From AG2 sp036493735 (GTDB lineage: Bacteria; Gemmatimonadota; Gemmatimonadetes; Gemmatimonadales; Gemmatimonadaceae), in assembly GCA_036493735.1 (NCBI GenBank), contig DASXPH010000024.1, positions 186,001 through 250,000 on the forward strand: a stretch of 64,000 nucleotides of DNA, in the 5' to 3' direction. The notes below the pieces were generated by a model. The model made no database searches. It saw only the letters and a list, made by a program, of their open reading frames with translations, and was not told the DNA's origin. A program made the translations under genes and the position numbers. The first letter of the stretch is position 1, and each line of letters starts with the position of its first letter. Positions 9,181-17,861 of the stretch are shown here, piece after piece.

Positions 9181-10674
9181 ATGCAGAAATCATCTCGGGC
9201 CCGCGCTCGCGAGATACTCCACACGCGTTTTGGCCACCGTGATTTTCAGAGGGGCCAGTGGGAACCGATCAGTGCGGCGCTCGATGGGCATGACGCACTC
9301 GTCGTCATGCCGACAGGAAGCGGGAAGTCACTCATCTATCAACTGCCGGCGCTGATGCTCGAAGGATTGACCGTCGTGGTCAGTCCACTCATCGCGCTGA
9401 TGAAGGACCAACAGGACAAGCTCACTGCTTGCGGCGTCGAAGCGCTCGCGATGCACTCCCATCTCACGGAATCGGAAACGCGAGACCTCGCGCAGCGCGT
9501 GCTCGACGGCAAGGGTGAGATCCTTTATCTGACACCAGAGCGGTTCAAGGATCGAGACTTCTTCGAGCGATTACTTTCTCGCTCGGTGAGTCTCTTCGTC
9601 GTGGACGAAGCTCACTGCGTGAGCCAGTGGGGACATGACTTCCGTCCCGACTATCTGATGCTCGGCTCCATCGTCAAGCGCCTTGGCCGTCCACCGATTC
9701 TCGCGTTGACCGCTACCGCAACCGAGGAGGTGCGCAAGGACATCGCGCGCCAGCTCGGGATGCACGATCCCGTCGTGACGATTACGGGATTTGCGAGGCC
9801 GAACCTGCGCTTCGAAGTCCAGCGAACGGTGAACCAGCGCGAGAAGGACGGCGCGCTCAAGAGTCTGTTGCGCAACAGCGAGGGCGTCGGCATCGTGTAC
9901 GTCGCGACCGTGCGCGAAGCCGAGCGCCTGTACGAGGAGCTTCGCGGCGACTTCCCGATTGGGCTGTATCACGGAAAGATGGCCGCGGCCGACCGAAAGG
10001 ACATGCAGGATCGATTCATGGCCGATCGATTCAAGGCCATGATCGCCACGAACGCCTTCGGCCTCGGCATCGACAAGAGCGATATCCGGTTCGTCATTCA
10101 TTATCACTTCCCTGGCAGCGTCGAGTCCTACTATCAGGAAGCGGGACGCGCCGGTCGCGATGGTTTCCCGGCGACGTGCACCGTGCTCTATCGCGTCGAG
10201 GACAGTCGCGTTCAATCGTACTTCCTTGGCGGCAAGTACCCGGATGTCGAAGAGGCGGCGCGCGTCGCGATCACGCTCGAGCAGGTGCCGCTGCGTGAAC
10301 AGACGCACGTCGACGATCTCGCCGACAAATCCGGTGTGCCCCGGCGCAAGGCACGAATCGTCCTCGTGCTCCTCAAGCGACATGGCCTCGTTCGAGAGTA
10401 TCGCGGGGGAAGTTGGGAGCGTCTTTCGACGGAGCGCCTCACCTCGATCGACCTCAGCGCCGATCTCACGGACTACGAAGCGCGGCGAATACAGGATCGA
10501 GCCAAGCTTCGCGCCATGGTGCAGTACTGTCAGACGGCGCAATGTCGGACGCGTTTCATCCTCGACTACTTCGGCGAAGATGTCGAGCCGGAATGGGAGT
10601 GCTGCAACTGCGATGCGTGCGACGCCATGTCCCGCTGGCGCGGGCGCAGGAGCGCGGAAGCCGTCGGGGTGTAG
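9181..10674 (+). CDS. recQ: RecQ-family ATP-dependent 3'-5' DNA helicase
   Basis: 497 residues from ATG 9181 (MQKSSRARA); an earlier ATG at 9127 is in frame but adds 18 residues without family similarity. SF2 motifs appear in order: FQRGQWEPISAAL, Walker A MPTGSGKSLIYQLPA, DEAH in VVDEAHCVSQWGHDFRPDY, LTATAT, then domain 2 with YHGKM, NAFGLGIDKSDIRFVIH and QEAGRAGRDG. The RecQ zinc-binding module is present, with Cys residues in CRTRFILDYFGE and CCNCDAC. The protein stops soon after, so the HRDC domain is missing; this is a short RecQ like many non-enterobacterial versions. It is divergent from msrP across a short promoter gap. Role: recombination and replication-fork repair. Confidence 0.94.
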   Translation: MQKSSRARAREILHTRFGHRDFQRGQWEPISAALDGHDALVVMPTGSGKSLIYQLPALMLEGLTVVVSPLIALMKDQQDKLTACGVEALAMHSHLTESETRDLAQRVLDGKGEILYLTPERFKDRDFFERLLSRSVSLFVVDEAHCVSQWGHDFRPDYLMLGSIVKRLGRPPILALTATATEEVRKDIARQLGMHDPVVTITGFARPNLRFEVQRTVNQREKDGALKSLLRNSEGVGIVYVATVREAERLYEELRGDFPIGLYHGKMAAADRKDMQDRFMADRFKAMIATNAFGLGIDKSDIRFVIHYHFPGSVESYYQEAGRAGRDGFPATCTVLYRVEDSRVQSYFLGGKYPDVEEAARVAITLEQVPLREQTHVDDLADKSGVPRRKARIVLVLLKRHGLVREYRGGSWERLSTERLTSIDLSADLTDYEARRIQDRAKLRAMVQYCQTAQCRTRFILDYFGEDVEPEWECCNCDACDAMSRWRGRRSAEAVGV

Positions 10675-10748
10675 ACCGGCCGGCGTGTCGAGGGTAGGCT
10701 TGGGAGTCGCGCTGTCAGACGCGACCGTTCCTGCCCTTTTCCCTCGAC

Positions 10749-11894
10749 ATGAATCCTGACCAGTTCCTCGAGCGCGTCCTGTACCACAACTCGATGCGCC
10801 AATGGGCAATCGCGATCGCGATCGCCCTCGTCGCGTTTCTCGGGCTGCTGCTCGTGCGCTTCGTCCTCGTCGGACGGTTAGGCGCGGTCGCCAAGCGAAC
10901 GAGCACGGAGTGGGACGACATCCTCGTCGAGCTCGTGGCGCGCACGCGCCCGTATTTCCTCGCCGCGACGGCGGTTGTCGTCGGCTCGCATTTCCTCGCC
11001 CTGCCGCCGACGACGGACCACTACTTCGACGCGACCTTCGCACTCGTACTCCTGGTGCAGTGCGGACTCTGGGGCGTCGGCGCGGTGGACCTCTGGATCC
11101 AGCGCCACTCGTCGTTGCGCACGTCGCACTCGGACATCGCCAGCGCGACGACGATGCGAGCGCTGGGCCTCGCCGCGAAGCTGGTCCTCTGGACGATCGT
11201 CTTCATCACCGCGCTCGACAAGTTCGGCGTCAACGTCTCGACGCTCGTCACGGGTCTCGGCATCGGCGGCGTCGCCATCGCCCTCGCCGTCCAGAACATT
11301 CTCGGCGATCTGTTCGCGGCCCTGTCGATCGTGTTCGACAAGCCGTTCGACGTCGGCGACTCGATTGCCGTCGACCAGGCGCAGGGCACGGTGGAGCGAA
11401 TCGGACTGAAGACGACGCGCATCCGCAGCATCAGCGGTGAGCAGATCATCATCTCCAATAGCGAGCTGCTGAAGAGTCGCATCCGGAACTACAAGCGGCA
11501 GCTCGATCGTCGCGTCGTCTTCACGACCGACGTCACCTACGACACGCCGCCCGAAGTCATCGCGGGCATTCCCGGGATGATTCGCGAGGTGATCTCCGCG
11601 CAGCAGCCGGTGCGGTTCGATCGCAGCCACTTCACGCAGTACACCGACTCGGCGCTCCGCGTCGAGACCGTTTACCATGTGCTCGACGCCGATTACGGCC
11701 GCTACCTCGACATTCAGCAAACGATCAACCTGGAGCTGCTGCGGCGCTTCAACGCGGCGAAGATCGAGTTCGCGTTCCCGACACGGAGCATCGTGATCAA
11801 CGGCGACGGTGTTTCCGGATTCAGCGAGAGCGGGCCGGCGACAAGCCCTCACAACAAGGAACGAATCCAGCCGCCGTCCACGGCAATCGACTGA
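10749..11894 (+). CDS. MscS-family mechanosensitive ion channel
   Basis: 381 residues. Small-conductance mechanosensitive channel that releases solutes on hypo-osmotic shock. Four hydrophobic segments are visible (around residues 18-40, 65-85, 95-110 and 140-165). The pore-lining helix reads VSTLVTGLGIGGVAIALAVQNILGD with the Gly/Ala pattern of MscS TM3. The beta domain follows (FDKPFDVGDSIAVDQAQGTVERIGLKTTRIRS, then GEQIIISNSELL) and an alpha/beta C-terminal domain with YHVLDADYGRYLDIQQTINLELLRRF. The last 15 residues overlap the convergent SDR gene by 46 bases. No ion selectivity can be inferred. Confidence 0.94.
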   Translation: MNPDQFLERVLYHNSMRQWAIAIAIALVAFLGLLLVRFVLVGRLGAVAKRTSTEWDDILVELVARTRPYFLAATAVVVGSHFLALPPTTDHYFDATFALVLLVQCGLWGVGAVDLWIQRHSSLRTSHSDIASATTMRALGLAAKLVLWTIVFITALDKFGVNVSTLVTGLGIGGVAIALAVQNILGDLFAALSIVFDKPFDVGDSIAVDQAQGTVERIGLKTTRIRSISGEQIIISNSELLKSRIRNYKRQLDRRVVFTTDVTYDTPPEVIAGIPGMIREVISAQQPVRFDRSHFTQYTDSALRVETVYHVLDADYGRYLDIQQTINLELLRRFNAAKIEFAFPTRSIVINGDGVSGFSESGPATSPHNKERIQPPSTAID

Positions 11895-12640
11895 CCGGTG
11901 ATGTATGCGGCCTGCTCGGATGCGAGAAAGGCGGCCAAGGCGGCGAATTCTTCAGGCTCGCCAAGACGTCGCATGGGGATCTGCGCTTCGATGCGACGCG
12001 CGACGTCGGCGGCCGTGACGCCTTCACGCGCCGCCGTTTCGGCATTCAACTGCTCGACGCGATCGGTTCGCGTGAATCCCGGCAGGAGGTTGTTGACGGT
12101 CACGCCGTAGGCGGCCACCTCGTTCGCCAGCGTGCGCGCGAAGCCGGTGACCGCGGAGCGGATGCTGTTCGACAGCATCAGGCCATCTACCGGCTGCTTC
12201 ACGGCGATCGACGTGACATTGAGAATGCGACCCCAGCGCCGCGCCTTCATGCCAGGGAGCACCAATCGCGTGAGCTCGACCGCGCTGCGCAGCGTGAGCT
12301 CCACCGAGCGCTGCCAGACACCCCAATCATGCGACTCGAAGGGTCCGGATGGCGGGCCGCCAGCGTTCGTGACGAGGATGTCGACCTGGCCGAATCGCTC
12401 CCGGGTGCGTTGCCACACGTTCGCGATCCCATCCGCGGTCGACACGTCCGCGGCCACCATGTCGACGTCCACGCCCGTGCGCTGCGCGATGGCGTCGCGT
12501 GCGTCTTCCAAGGCGTCAGCGCCTCGGGCGCAGATGACGAGCGAGGCACCTTCCAACGCGAGCGCCTCCGCCGTCGCCCGACCGAGCCCGCGGCTTGCCG
12601 CCGCGACCAGCGCGACCTTCCCGCGCAGTCCCAGATCCAT
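11849..12640 (-). CDS. Short-chain dehydrogenase/reductase-like protein with non-canonical active site
   Basis: 263-residue Rossmann-fold protein of the FabG-like SDR superfamily. The nucleotide-binding loop is AAASRGLGRATA instead of TGxxxGIG, followed by NAGGPPSGP and a C-terminal PxxxITGQSIAVDGG segment. The catalytic Ser is present (NVTSIAVKQP), but the expected YxxxK is replaced by SNSIRS, so both the catalytic Tyr and Lys are absent. This matches the BKR-like SDR subgroup known for lacking a canonical tetrad. The reaction is therefore unknown, possibly NAD(P)-binding without classical hydride chemistry. It lies 22 bases behind the cupin gene on the same strand, so the two probably form an operon. 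Confidence 0.92.
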   Translation of the reverse strand: MDLGLRGKVALVAAASRGLGRATAEALALEGASLVICARGADALEDARDAIAQRTGVDVDMVAADVSTADGIANVWQRTRERFGQVDILVTNAGGPPSGPFESHDWGVWQRSVELTLRSAVELTRLVLPGMKARRWGRILNVTSIAVKQPVDGLMLSNSIRSAVTGFARTLANEVAAYGVTVNNLLPGFTRTDRVEQLNAETAAREGVTAADVARRIEAQIPMRRLGEPEEFAALAAFLASEQAAYITGQSIAVDGGWIRSLL

Positions 12641-12662
12641 GTCTACCTAACGGGAAGCCAGG

Positions 12663-13064
12663 TCAGCGCCGCAGGTACGAATCGGTCTTGTTGATCCAGT
12701 CCTCGCGCGGCGGGGAGAAGACGTCGACGTCGAGGGTGTCCTCGAGCGCTTCGGCCTTGTGTGGGACGTTCGAGGGAATGTGCAGCACCTCGCCCGCGCG
12801 GACGACCACCTCCTCCTTCTCGTCCTCACCGATCCAGAAGCGCAACGCGCCCTCGAGGATGTAGGTAAACTGCTCGTTCTCGTGGGTGTGCTTCGGGACC
12901 ACGCAACCCTGCTTCAGATAGACGTGGGCGAGCATCATACGGTCGCCGGTGATGAGTCGACGATCGAGCATCGCGGAAACTTTCTCGCGCGGCATCTCGT
13001 CCCAGCGGTACCAGGTAACCGAGCGTCCCTGGGTGTTGCGGTCGGTCCGTGTTGGGGTCGACAT
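12663..13064 (-). CDS. Small cupin-domain protein
   Basis: 133 residues from ATG 13064, with GAGAG seven bases upstream; the frame is open further to 13142 but without similarity. A single conserved cupin barrel has motif 1 PKHTHENEQFTYILEGALRFWIG (metal ligands His-His-Glu) and motif 2 GEVLHIPSNVPHKAEALED (third His). Such proteins bind Fe, Mn or Zn and act as isomerases, dioxygenases or ligand sensors, so substrate cannot be assigned. Adjacent to an SDR on the same strand, suggesting a joint catabolic or modification step. Its promoter region abuts the 21-bp repeat array. Confidence 0.88.
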   Translation of the reverse strand: MSTPTRTDRNTQGRSVTWYRWDEMPREKVSAMLDRRLITGDRMMLAHVYLKQGCVVPKHTHENEQFTYILEGALRFWIGEDEKEEVVVRAGEVLHIPSNVPHKAEALEDTLDVDVFSPPREDWINKTDSYLRR

Positions 13065-13168
13065 GAAGAAGCTCTCGTCGGATGAACGTCGGCGCTGAGG
13101 AGTCGCGCCGGCCGAATAACGCATAATGAATAGAGCCGTCAATGGCTACCGACGGCAAGTCAACCCTA

Positions 13169-13818
13169 CCGGTAGGGGGAGAACGTAGTCCGCAAGAGAG
13201 TGAACCTGATCGGTACGGGAATGAACATCATCAGTACGGGAGTGAACATGATCCGTACGGAGTGACTGGTCGTCGGTACAGCGTGAAGGGTGATCCGCAC
13301 AGACTGTCATGCCCTCGGTACGACAGTCTACGTAATCGGTACAGGCTGACTGGTCGTCCGCACGGGGTGAGTGGTGATCGGTACAACGAGACATGTCGTC
13401 CGCACGAGGTGCACTGCGCCCGGTACGATAGTGAACATGATCAGTACGGCGATGAATGCGATCGGTACGGGGTGACATGTCATCGGTACGGTGTGGAACG
13501 CGATCGGTACAGGGTGACATGTCGTCCGCACGGAGTGGAACGTCGTCCGCACAGCGGTGACCGTCATCCGCACAGAGGTGAACGTCGTCCGCACGGAGTG
13601 GAACGTCATCCGCACGGAGTGGAACGTCATCCGCACAGAGTGGAACGTCATCCGCACGAGTGGAACGTCATCCGCACGGAGTGGAACGTCATCCGCACAG
13701 AGGTGAATAGAGTCGGTACAGCGGTGAATAGAGTCGGTACAGAGGTGAAGAGAGTCGGTACAGAGGTGAATTAAATCGGTACAGAGATGAATCGAGCCCG
13801 CACGGCAGTGACAATGGT
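13169..13818. repeat. 21-bp tandem repeat array (minisatellite), about 31 units
   Basis: Units start every 21 bases from 13169 (first one degenerate) or 13190 (first clear one) through 13798. The only break in phase is one 20-base unit at 13652-13671. Consensus is roughly C[C/G]G[C/T]ACRGNGTGAAYGTCAT. Two main unit types alternate in blocks, beginning CCGCAC or CGGTAC, with positions 2 and 4 changing together. An open frame from ATG 13142 to 13774 reads heptapeptides such as RPHGVER and DRYGVTC, but it has no ribosome-binding site, and variation falls on first and second codon positions, so I treat it as non-coding. No spacers, so not CRISPR. Confidence 0.93.
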
Positions 13819-13927
13819 CGGGGCGAAGAGGCATTGGTGATGCCCTTGACGACTTGACGGCGGACGTAAACATTCGTCGGTCGTTTGGCGCGCCAACGCG
13901 TCCGACACCGCGAGCGATCTCCCGTCC

Positions 13928-14236
13928 ATGATGATGATACAACGCGACACCGGTCCGATGCCGCCTAACGCGCTCGCCCATGAAACGGTGGATGCCCTGC
14001 GTCGCGCTCTCCAGGGTCACACAGCCGGCGATCCGACACCCGAGCTTCGCACCGCCCTCCACACTCTCTCCCGCGAAGCGCGCGAAAAGGCGGTGCCGCC
14101 CGAACAGTTACTGATTACCCTCAAGAACGTGTGGCAGTCGCTGCCGGAAGTCGGAAGCGCGCGCGACTCCAATGAGCAAACACGTATGCTCCAGCGAGTC
14201 GTCACGATCTGCATCAAGGAATACTTCGCGGACTGA
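13928..14236 (+). CDS. Small uncharacterised protein, 102 aa
   Basis: I do not recognise the family. The frame starts with MMMIQRDTGPMPPNALAHE (ATG 13928; ATG 13958 is an alternative) and ends IKEYFAD. Predicted mostly helical and soluble, with no signal peptide or membrane segment. The composition is protein-like and the stop lies just 11 bases before the convergent osmC stop, which supports a real gene. The segment PPEQLLITLKNVWQSLPEV looks like a conserved amphipathic helix pair. It lies directly after the minisatellite. Confidence 0.68.
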   Translation: MMMIQRDTGPMPPNALAHETVDALRRALQGHTAGDPTPELRTALHTLSREAREKAVPPEQLLITLKNVWQSLPEVGSARDSNEQTRMLQRVVTICIKEYFAD

Positions 14237-14247
14237 TCGCAAAGTCT

Positions 14248-14673
14248 CTAGACGAGCTTCGCGTCCAGCTCGATAGGAACGTTCCCCTTCATCACCTGCG
14301 AAATCGGGCAGCCGTCTTTGGTCGCGTCGGCGACTTTTCGGAATTCGGCCGCGTCGATCTTGGGTACTACGGCGCGCACCTCGAGACGCATCTTCGTCAC
14401 CTTGAAGCCGTCGCCGACTTTCTCGATCGTGCAATTGGCAGTCGTGTCGACGCTCGTCGCCGGTGTTCCCCCTCGCTCGAGTCCCGCGGCCAGGGCCATG
14501 CTGAAACAGGCCGCTTCAGCGGCGGCGAGGAGCTCCTCCGGGTTCGATCCACTCGCATTCTCGAAACGCGAGCCGAACGAGTACGATCCGCCGAGACCCG
14601 TCTGCCCTTTGAAGCTTCCCGTTCCTCCTCTGAGACCACCCTTCCAGCTTGCGTTTGCAGTTCGCGTTGGCAT
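14248..14673 (-). CDS. OsmC-family organic hydroperoxide reductase / redox protein
   Basis: 141 residues from ATG 14673 (MPTRTANASWKGGL). OsmC-type enzymes reduce organic and fatty-acid hydroperoxides with a two-cysteine thiol mechanism. The first catalytic Cys is in EELLAAAEAACFSMALA and the second in TKDGCPISQVMKGN; the N-terminal SYSFGSRFENASGSNPEEL dimer segment is present. The length matches OsmC. The frame extends upstream to 14847 but those residues have no similarity and overlap the divergent sufE promoter. It is divergent from sufE and convergent with the 102-aa protein. Confidence 0.95.
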   Translation of the reverse strand: MPTRTANASWKGGLRGGTGSFKGQTGLGGSYSFGSRFENASGSNPEELLAAAEAACFSMALAAGLERGGTPATSVDTTANCTIEKVGDGFKVTKMRLEVRAVVPKIDAAEFRKVADATKDGCPISQVMKGNVPIELDAKLV

Positions 14674-14832
14674 GACCTGAGCTCTCCCTGGCGTCGATGA
14701 GGTTCGCGACACCGCTCGATGCGCATCGACGAGTGTCGCCTCGATTGACTGCACATTAATCACCGCTGCCAGCGTCGGTTCCGATGTCGGCTGTGCTTGA
14801 CCGTGGCGACGGCTCGCGGTTATCTGATCAGG

Positions 14833-15297
14833 ATGACGGACAGCCACACTTCAGCGAGCTCGACACCGCTGCCCACATCCATCGCGCGAGTACTGCGCTA
14901 CTTCCAGGCCCTCGGACGCGAGGAGAAGATGCAGGCGCTCGTCGCCTATTCGAAGCGCCTCGAGCCGGTACCCGATCGCTTTCGCGAGCTCGACGCGAAC
15001 GCCTTCGCCGTACCGGAGTGTCAGACACGCGTCGATCTCTTTCCGGAAGTTCGTGACGGGAAGATGCATTTCTACGCTGATCTGAATGTGCGTCAGTCGC
15101 CGACGATCGCAGCTTTTCTCGCGATTCTGTTCTCGGCGATCAATGACCAGCCGCCGACGACAGTGCTCGCGATTCCGGATGACTTCGTGCGACAAGTAAT
15201 GGAAGGGATAGGCCTCGCTGGCCGCGAAGTCGGCCTCACCGCGATGTTGCTCCGGATCAAGCGCTACGCTCAGCAAGCCGCCGCTGCCGCTGCATAA
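14833..15297 (+). CDS. sufE: SufE-family sulfur-acceptor protein for Fe-S cluster assembly
   Basis: 154 residues from ATG 14833 (MTDSHTSASS), with an in-frame ATG 14797 as alternative. SufE accepts persulfide sulfur from cysteine desulfurase. Family landmarks are LGREEKMQALVAYSKRLEPVPDRF, the sulfur-accepting Cys in VPECQTRVDLFPEV, and the C-terminal GIGLAGREVGLTAMLLRIKRYA. It heads a same-strand run (DUF6526-like, epimerase, aldolase), with 44 bases to the next gene. No sufS or sufBCD is nearby. Confidence 0.94.
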   Translation: MTDSHTSASSTPLPTSIARVLRYFQALGREEKMQALVAYSKRLEPVPDRFRELDANAFAVPECQTRVDLFPEVRDGKMHFYADLNVRQSPTIAAFLAILFSAINDQPPTTVLAIPDDFVRQVMEGIGLAGREVGLTAMLLRIKRYAQQAAAAAA

Positions 15298-15341
15298 CAA
15301 CCACCTCGCGCCCGATCGACCACCTCTGGAGGGAACAGCCC

Positions 15342-15782
15342 ATGACGTCGTCTCCCGCGCAGACTTACGCCAACCACCGCCGAGTCTATCCGCTGTTCCA
15401 CTTCTTCGCCTTTCCGATCGTCGCGCTCAATGTGCTCGTGATCTTTGGTCAGCTCGTTCACCAGCCCTCGCTTGCTGGCGTCTGGCCGCTGGTGTTCGCG
15501 ATCGGCGTCGCCGCGGGGTTTCTCGCCTGCCGAGCATCGATCCTCACGGTGCAGGATCGCCTGATCGGGCTCGAGATGCGCTTGCGCCTCGCGGCGGTGC
15601 TGCCGCCGACGCTCAGCGTACGGATTCCGGAGCTCCGTATCCGCCATCTGGTGGGCTTGCGCTTCGCCGGTGACACCGAGCTTCCAACGCTGGTTCAGCG
15701 CTGTCTCGATGGCGAGCTGAAGACAGCAGACGAAGTGAAGCGCCAGATTCGTGAATGGCGCGCCGATTTCGTGCGGGCGTGA
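15342..15782 (+). CDS. DUF6526-like small membrane protein
   Basis: 146 residues. Begins MTSSPAQTYANHRRVYPLFHFF, with two hydrophobic helices (about residues 20-40 and 45-65), then a cytosolic C-terminal part containing DRLIGLEMRLRL and RHLVGLRFAGDTELPTLVQR, ending in an amphipathic helix KRQIREWRADF. This pattern, N-terminal YANHRR plus two membrane segments, is what I know as the DUF6526 family, whose function is unknown. An AGGG-containing ribosome site lies upstream (TGGAGGGAACAGCCC). The next gene starts within five bases or overlaps, suggesting translational coupling. Confidence 0.86.
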   Translation: MTSSPAQTYANHRRVYPLFHFFAFPIVALNVLVIFGQLVHQPSLAGVWPLVFAIGVAAGFLACRASILTVQDRLIGLEMRLRLAAVLPPTLSVRIPELRIRHLVGLRFAGDTELPTLVQRCLDGELKTADEVKRQIREWRADFVRA

Positions 15783-15786
15783 GTAC

Positions 15787-16800
15787 GTGACGGAGGCCGA
15801 TCTCGATGAGCTGCTGTCCACGCCTCGCGCCGAGACCGTCGAGGCCCTCCGGCAATGTCCGGGGGACATGATCGTACTCGGTGCAGGCGGCAAGATGGGG
15901 CCAACCGTCGCGCGAATGGCCGCGCGTGCTGCCAACCAGATCGGGGATGGCCGGCGCGTATATGCTGTTTCGCGTTTCAGCTCTGCGCAGGCCGCACTCG
16001 CGCTCGGTGCCGCGGGAATCGACACCATCACGTGCGATCTGCTCGATCGCGATGCGGTCGCCAGGCTGCCCGACGTGCCTAACGTGATCTTCATGGCGGG
16101 GCAAAAGTTCGGCACCGCCGACGCGCCCGCGACGACGTGGGCGATGAACACTATAGTTCCCGCTATCTGCGCGGAGCGATATCGCGGGGCTCGCATCGTG
16201 GCCTTCTCGACTGGCAACGTGTATCCACTGACGCCGGTCGCCCAAGGCGGAGCAGGAGAGGCCGATGCCGTCAGTCCTGTGGGCGAGTATGCCAGCTCGA
16301 CGCTCGGTCGCGAGCGTGTATTCGAGTTCTACTCGATGCGCAATCGAACGCCGGTCACGATCATCCGATTGAACTATGCGATCGACCTTCGCTATGGCGT
16401 GCTGGCCGACATCGGGTTGCGCGTCTGGCGCGACGAAGCGGTTCCAGTGGCAATGGGCTACGTCAACGTCATCTGGCAGGGCGACGCCTGCCGCATTGCC
16501 ATCGAATCGTTAGGTCGCGCGGCCGTGCCGCCGTTCATTCTCAACGTGACCGGCGGCGAGACGCTGGCGGTACGCGAGATCGCACAGGCGTTCGCGAGGG
16601 AGCTTGGGAAGTCGCCACGGTTCGAGGGCAAGGAGCGGCGTGACGCGCTACTGAGCAACACGGACCGCATGCGCTCTCTCTTCGCGGCACCTGAAGTGGA
16701 CGTCGCGACGATGATTCACTGGATCGCGGACTGGATTCGCGACGACGGCTCGATGCTCGGCAAGCCGACGCATTTCGAGGAGCGCGCGGGGAAGTTCTAG
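15787..16800 (+). CDS. NAD-dependent epimerase/dehydratase-family protein
   Basis: 337 residues from GTG 15787 (VTEADLDELLSTP), or 349 from ATG 15751, which would overlap the previous gene by 32 bases. Rossmann fold with IVLGAGGKMGPTVARMA as dinucleotide loop. The typical Ser/Thr-Tyr-Lys motif is not obvious: the corresponding region reads SPVGEYASSTLGRERVFEF, retaining Tyr but with Arg in place of Lys. Later segments (VTIIRLNYAIDLRYGVLAD and FILNVTGGETLAVREIAQAF) are typical of extended SDRs. It is eight bases ahead of a DHDPS-family aldolase gene; such pairs often act in sugar-acid or cyclic-ether sugar catabolism. Substrate unknown. Confidence 0.88.
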   Translation: MTEADLDELLSTPRAETVEALRQCPGDMIVLGAGGKMGPTVARMAARAANQIGDGRRVYAVSRFSSAQAALALGAAGIDTITCDLLDRDAVARLPDVPNVIFMAGQKFGTADAPATTWAMNTIVPAICAERYRGARIVAFSTGNVYPLTPVAQGGAGEADAVSPVGEYASSTLGRERVFEFYSMRNRTPVTIIRLNYAIDLRYGVLADIGLRVWRDEAVPVAMGYVNVIWQGDACRIAIESLGRAAVPPFILNVTGGETLAVREIAQAFARELGKSPRFEGKERRDALLSNTDRMRSLFAAPEVDVATMIHWIADWIRDDGSMLGKPTHFEERAGKF

Positions 16801-16808
16801 GACTCACG

Positions 16809-17861
16809 ATGCCATCTACGCGCGAACACCTCCGATCGGGCGTCGTGATCCCGGCACATCCCCTCGCCCTGACGGCGCGCCGGACGCTCGACGAGGAGCG
16901 GCAGCGCGCCCTGACTCGCTATTACGTCGACGCTGGCGCCGGGGGAATCGCCCTCGGCGTGCACACGACCCAGTTCGCGATTCGCGACTCGCAGTTCGGG
17001 CTCTACCGGCCGGTACTGGAACTGGCGGCAGAGACGGCGGCGGCCGCTCTCGAGCAAGATCCAGCACGTGCCTTCGTGAAGGTCGCGGGCATCTGCGGCC
17101 ACACACCACAGGCGGTCAGCGAGGCGCAGATCGCCGTCGCGTTAGGCTATGACGTCGGCCTGGTTAGTCTTGGCGAATGGCGCGAGGAGAGCGAACGCGA
17201 GCTGTTGCTGCATTGTCGCGAGCTCGCCGAAGTCATGCCGCTGTTTGGCTTCTATCTCCAGCCGGCCGTCGGGGGCCGGGTTCTCTCATACACTTTCTGG
17301 CGGGAGCTTGCCGAGATCGAGAACTTGTGGGCGGTCAAAATCGCGCCATTCAATCGATATCGGACGCTCGACGTCGTGCGGGCGATCGCCGACGCCGCCC
17401 GCGACGACATCGCCCTCTACACCGGCAATGATGACAACATCATCATCGACTTTCTGACTCCGTTTCCAGTGGTCAGCCGCGGCGAGAGCACGGTGCGCTG
17501 GATCGACGGCGGCCTGCTCGGTCAGTGGGCGTGCTGGACGCGCTGCGCTGTGATGCTCGTGGAGCGAGCCAAGGCCGCGCGCGCGAGGGGTACCCTGAAT
17601 GCCGCGTGGCTCACGGAGGCGGCGGCGCTCACCGACGCGAATGGCGCGATCTTCGACGTCGCTCACGCGTTTCGCGGCTGCATCCCTGGCATCCACGACG
17701 TTCTCCGGCGCCAGGGCCTGCTGCGTGGGACGTGGTGTTTGGACCGGGACGAGCAGCTCTCACCCGGCCAGGCCGAAGAGATCGACCGGATTTACCGTCA
17801 GTATCCGGCGCTGAACGACGATGAGTTCGTCGCGGAGAATCTGGGCCGCTGGATTCGATGA
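16809..17861 (+). CDS. Dihydrodipicolinate synthase-family (class I aldolase/lyase) protein
   Basis: 350 residues. TIM-barrel of the DapA/NAL superfamily, which forms a Schiff base with pyruvate or a keto-acid. The likely Schiff-base Lys is in LWAVKIAPFNRYRT; the barrel start GVVIPAHPLALTARRTLDEERQRAL and AGAGGIALGVHTTQF correspond to the usual PTPL and GTTGE regions but are divergent (HTTQF instead of GTTGE). It is longer than standard DapA (about 290 residues), with a C-terminal extension ending NDDEFVAENLGRWIR. Linked to the upstream epimerase, it more likely cleaves or forms a sugar keto-acid than makes lysine precursors. Confidence 0.87.
   Translation: MPSTREHLRSGVVIPAHPLALTARRTLDEERQRALTRYYVDAGAGGIALGVHTTQFAIRDSQFGLYRPVLELAAETAAAALEQDPARAFVKVAGICGHTPQAVSEAQIAVALGYDVGLVSLGEWREESERELLLHCRELAEVMPLFGFYLQPAVGGRVLSYTFWRELAEIENLWAVKIAPFNRYRTLDVVRAIADAARDDIALYTGNDDNIIIDFLTPFPVVSRGESTVRWIDGGLLGQWACWTRCAVMLVERAKAARARGTLNAAWLTEAAALTDANGAIFDVAHAFRGCIPGIHDVLRRQGLLRGTWCLDRDEQLSPGQAEEIDRIYRQYPALNDDEFVAENLGRWIR

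Noticed and set aside
13142..13774. 210-aa heptapeptide-repeat protein encoded by the array
   Set aside because: No ribosome-binding site, frame broken by the 20-base unit, and substitutions concentrate at first and second codon positions; not excluded, but unsupported.
13169..13818. CRISPR array
   Set aside because: Units are contiguous 21-base repeats without unique spacers and no cas genes are near.
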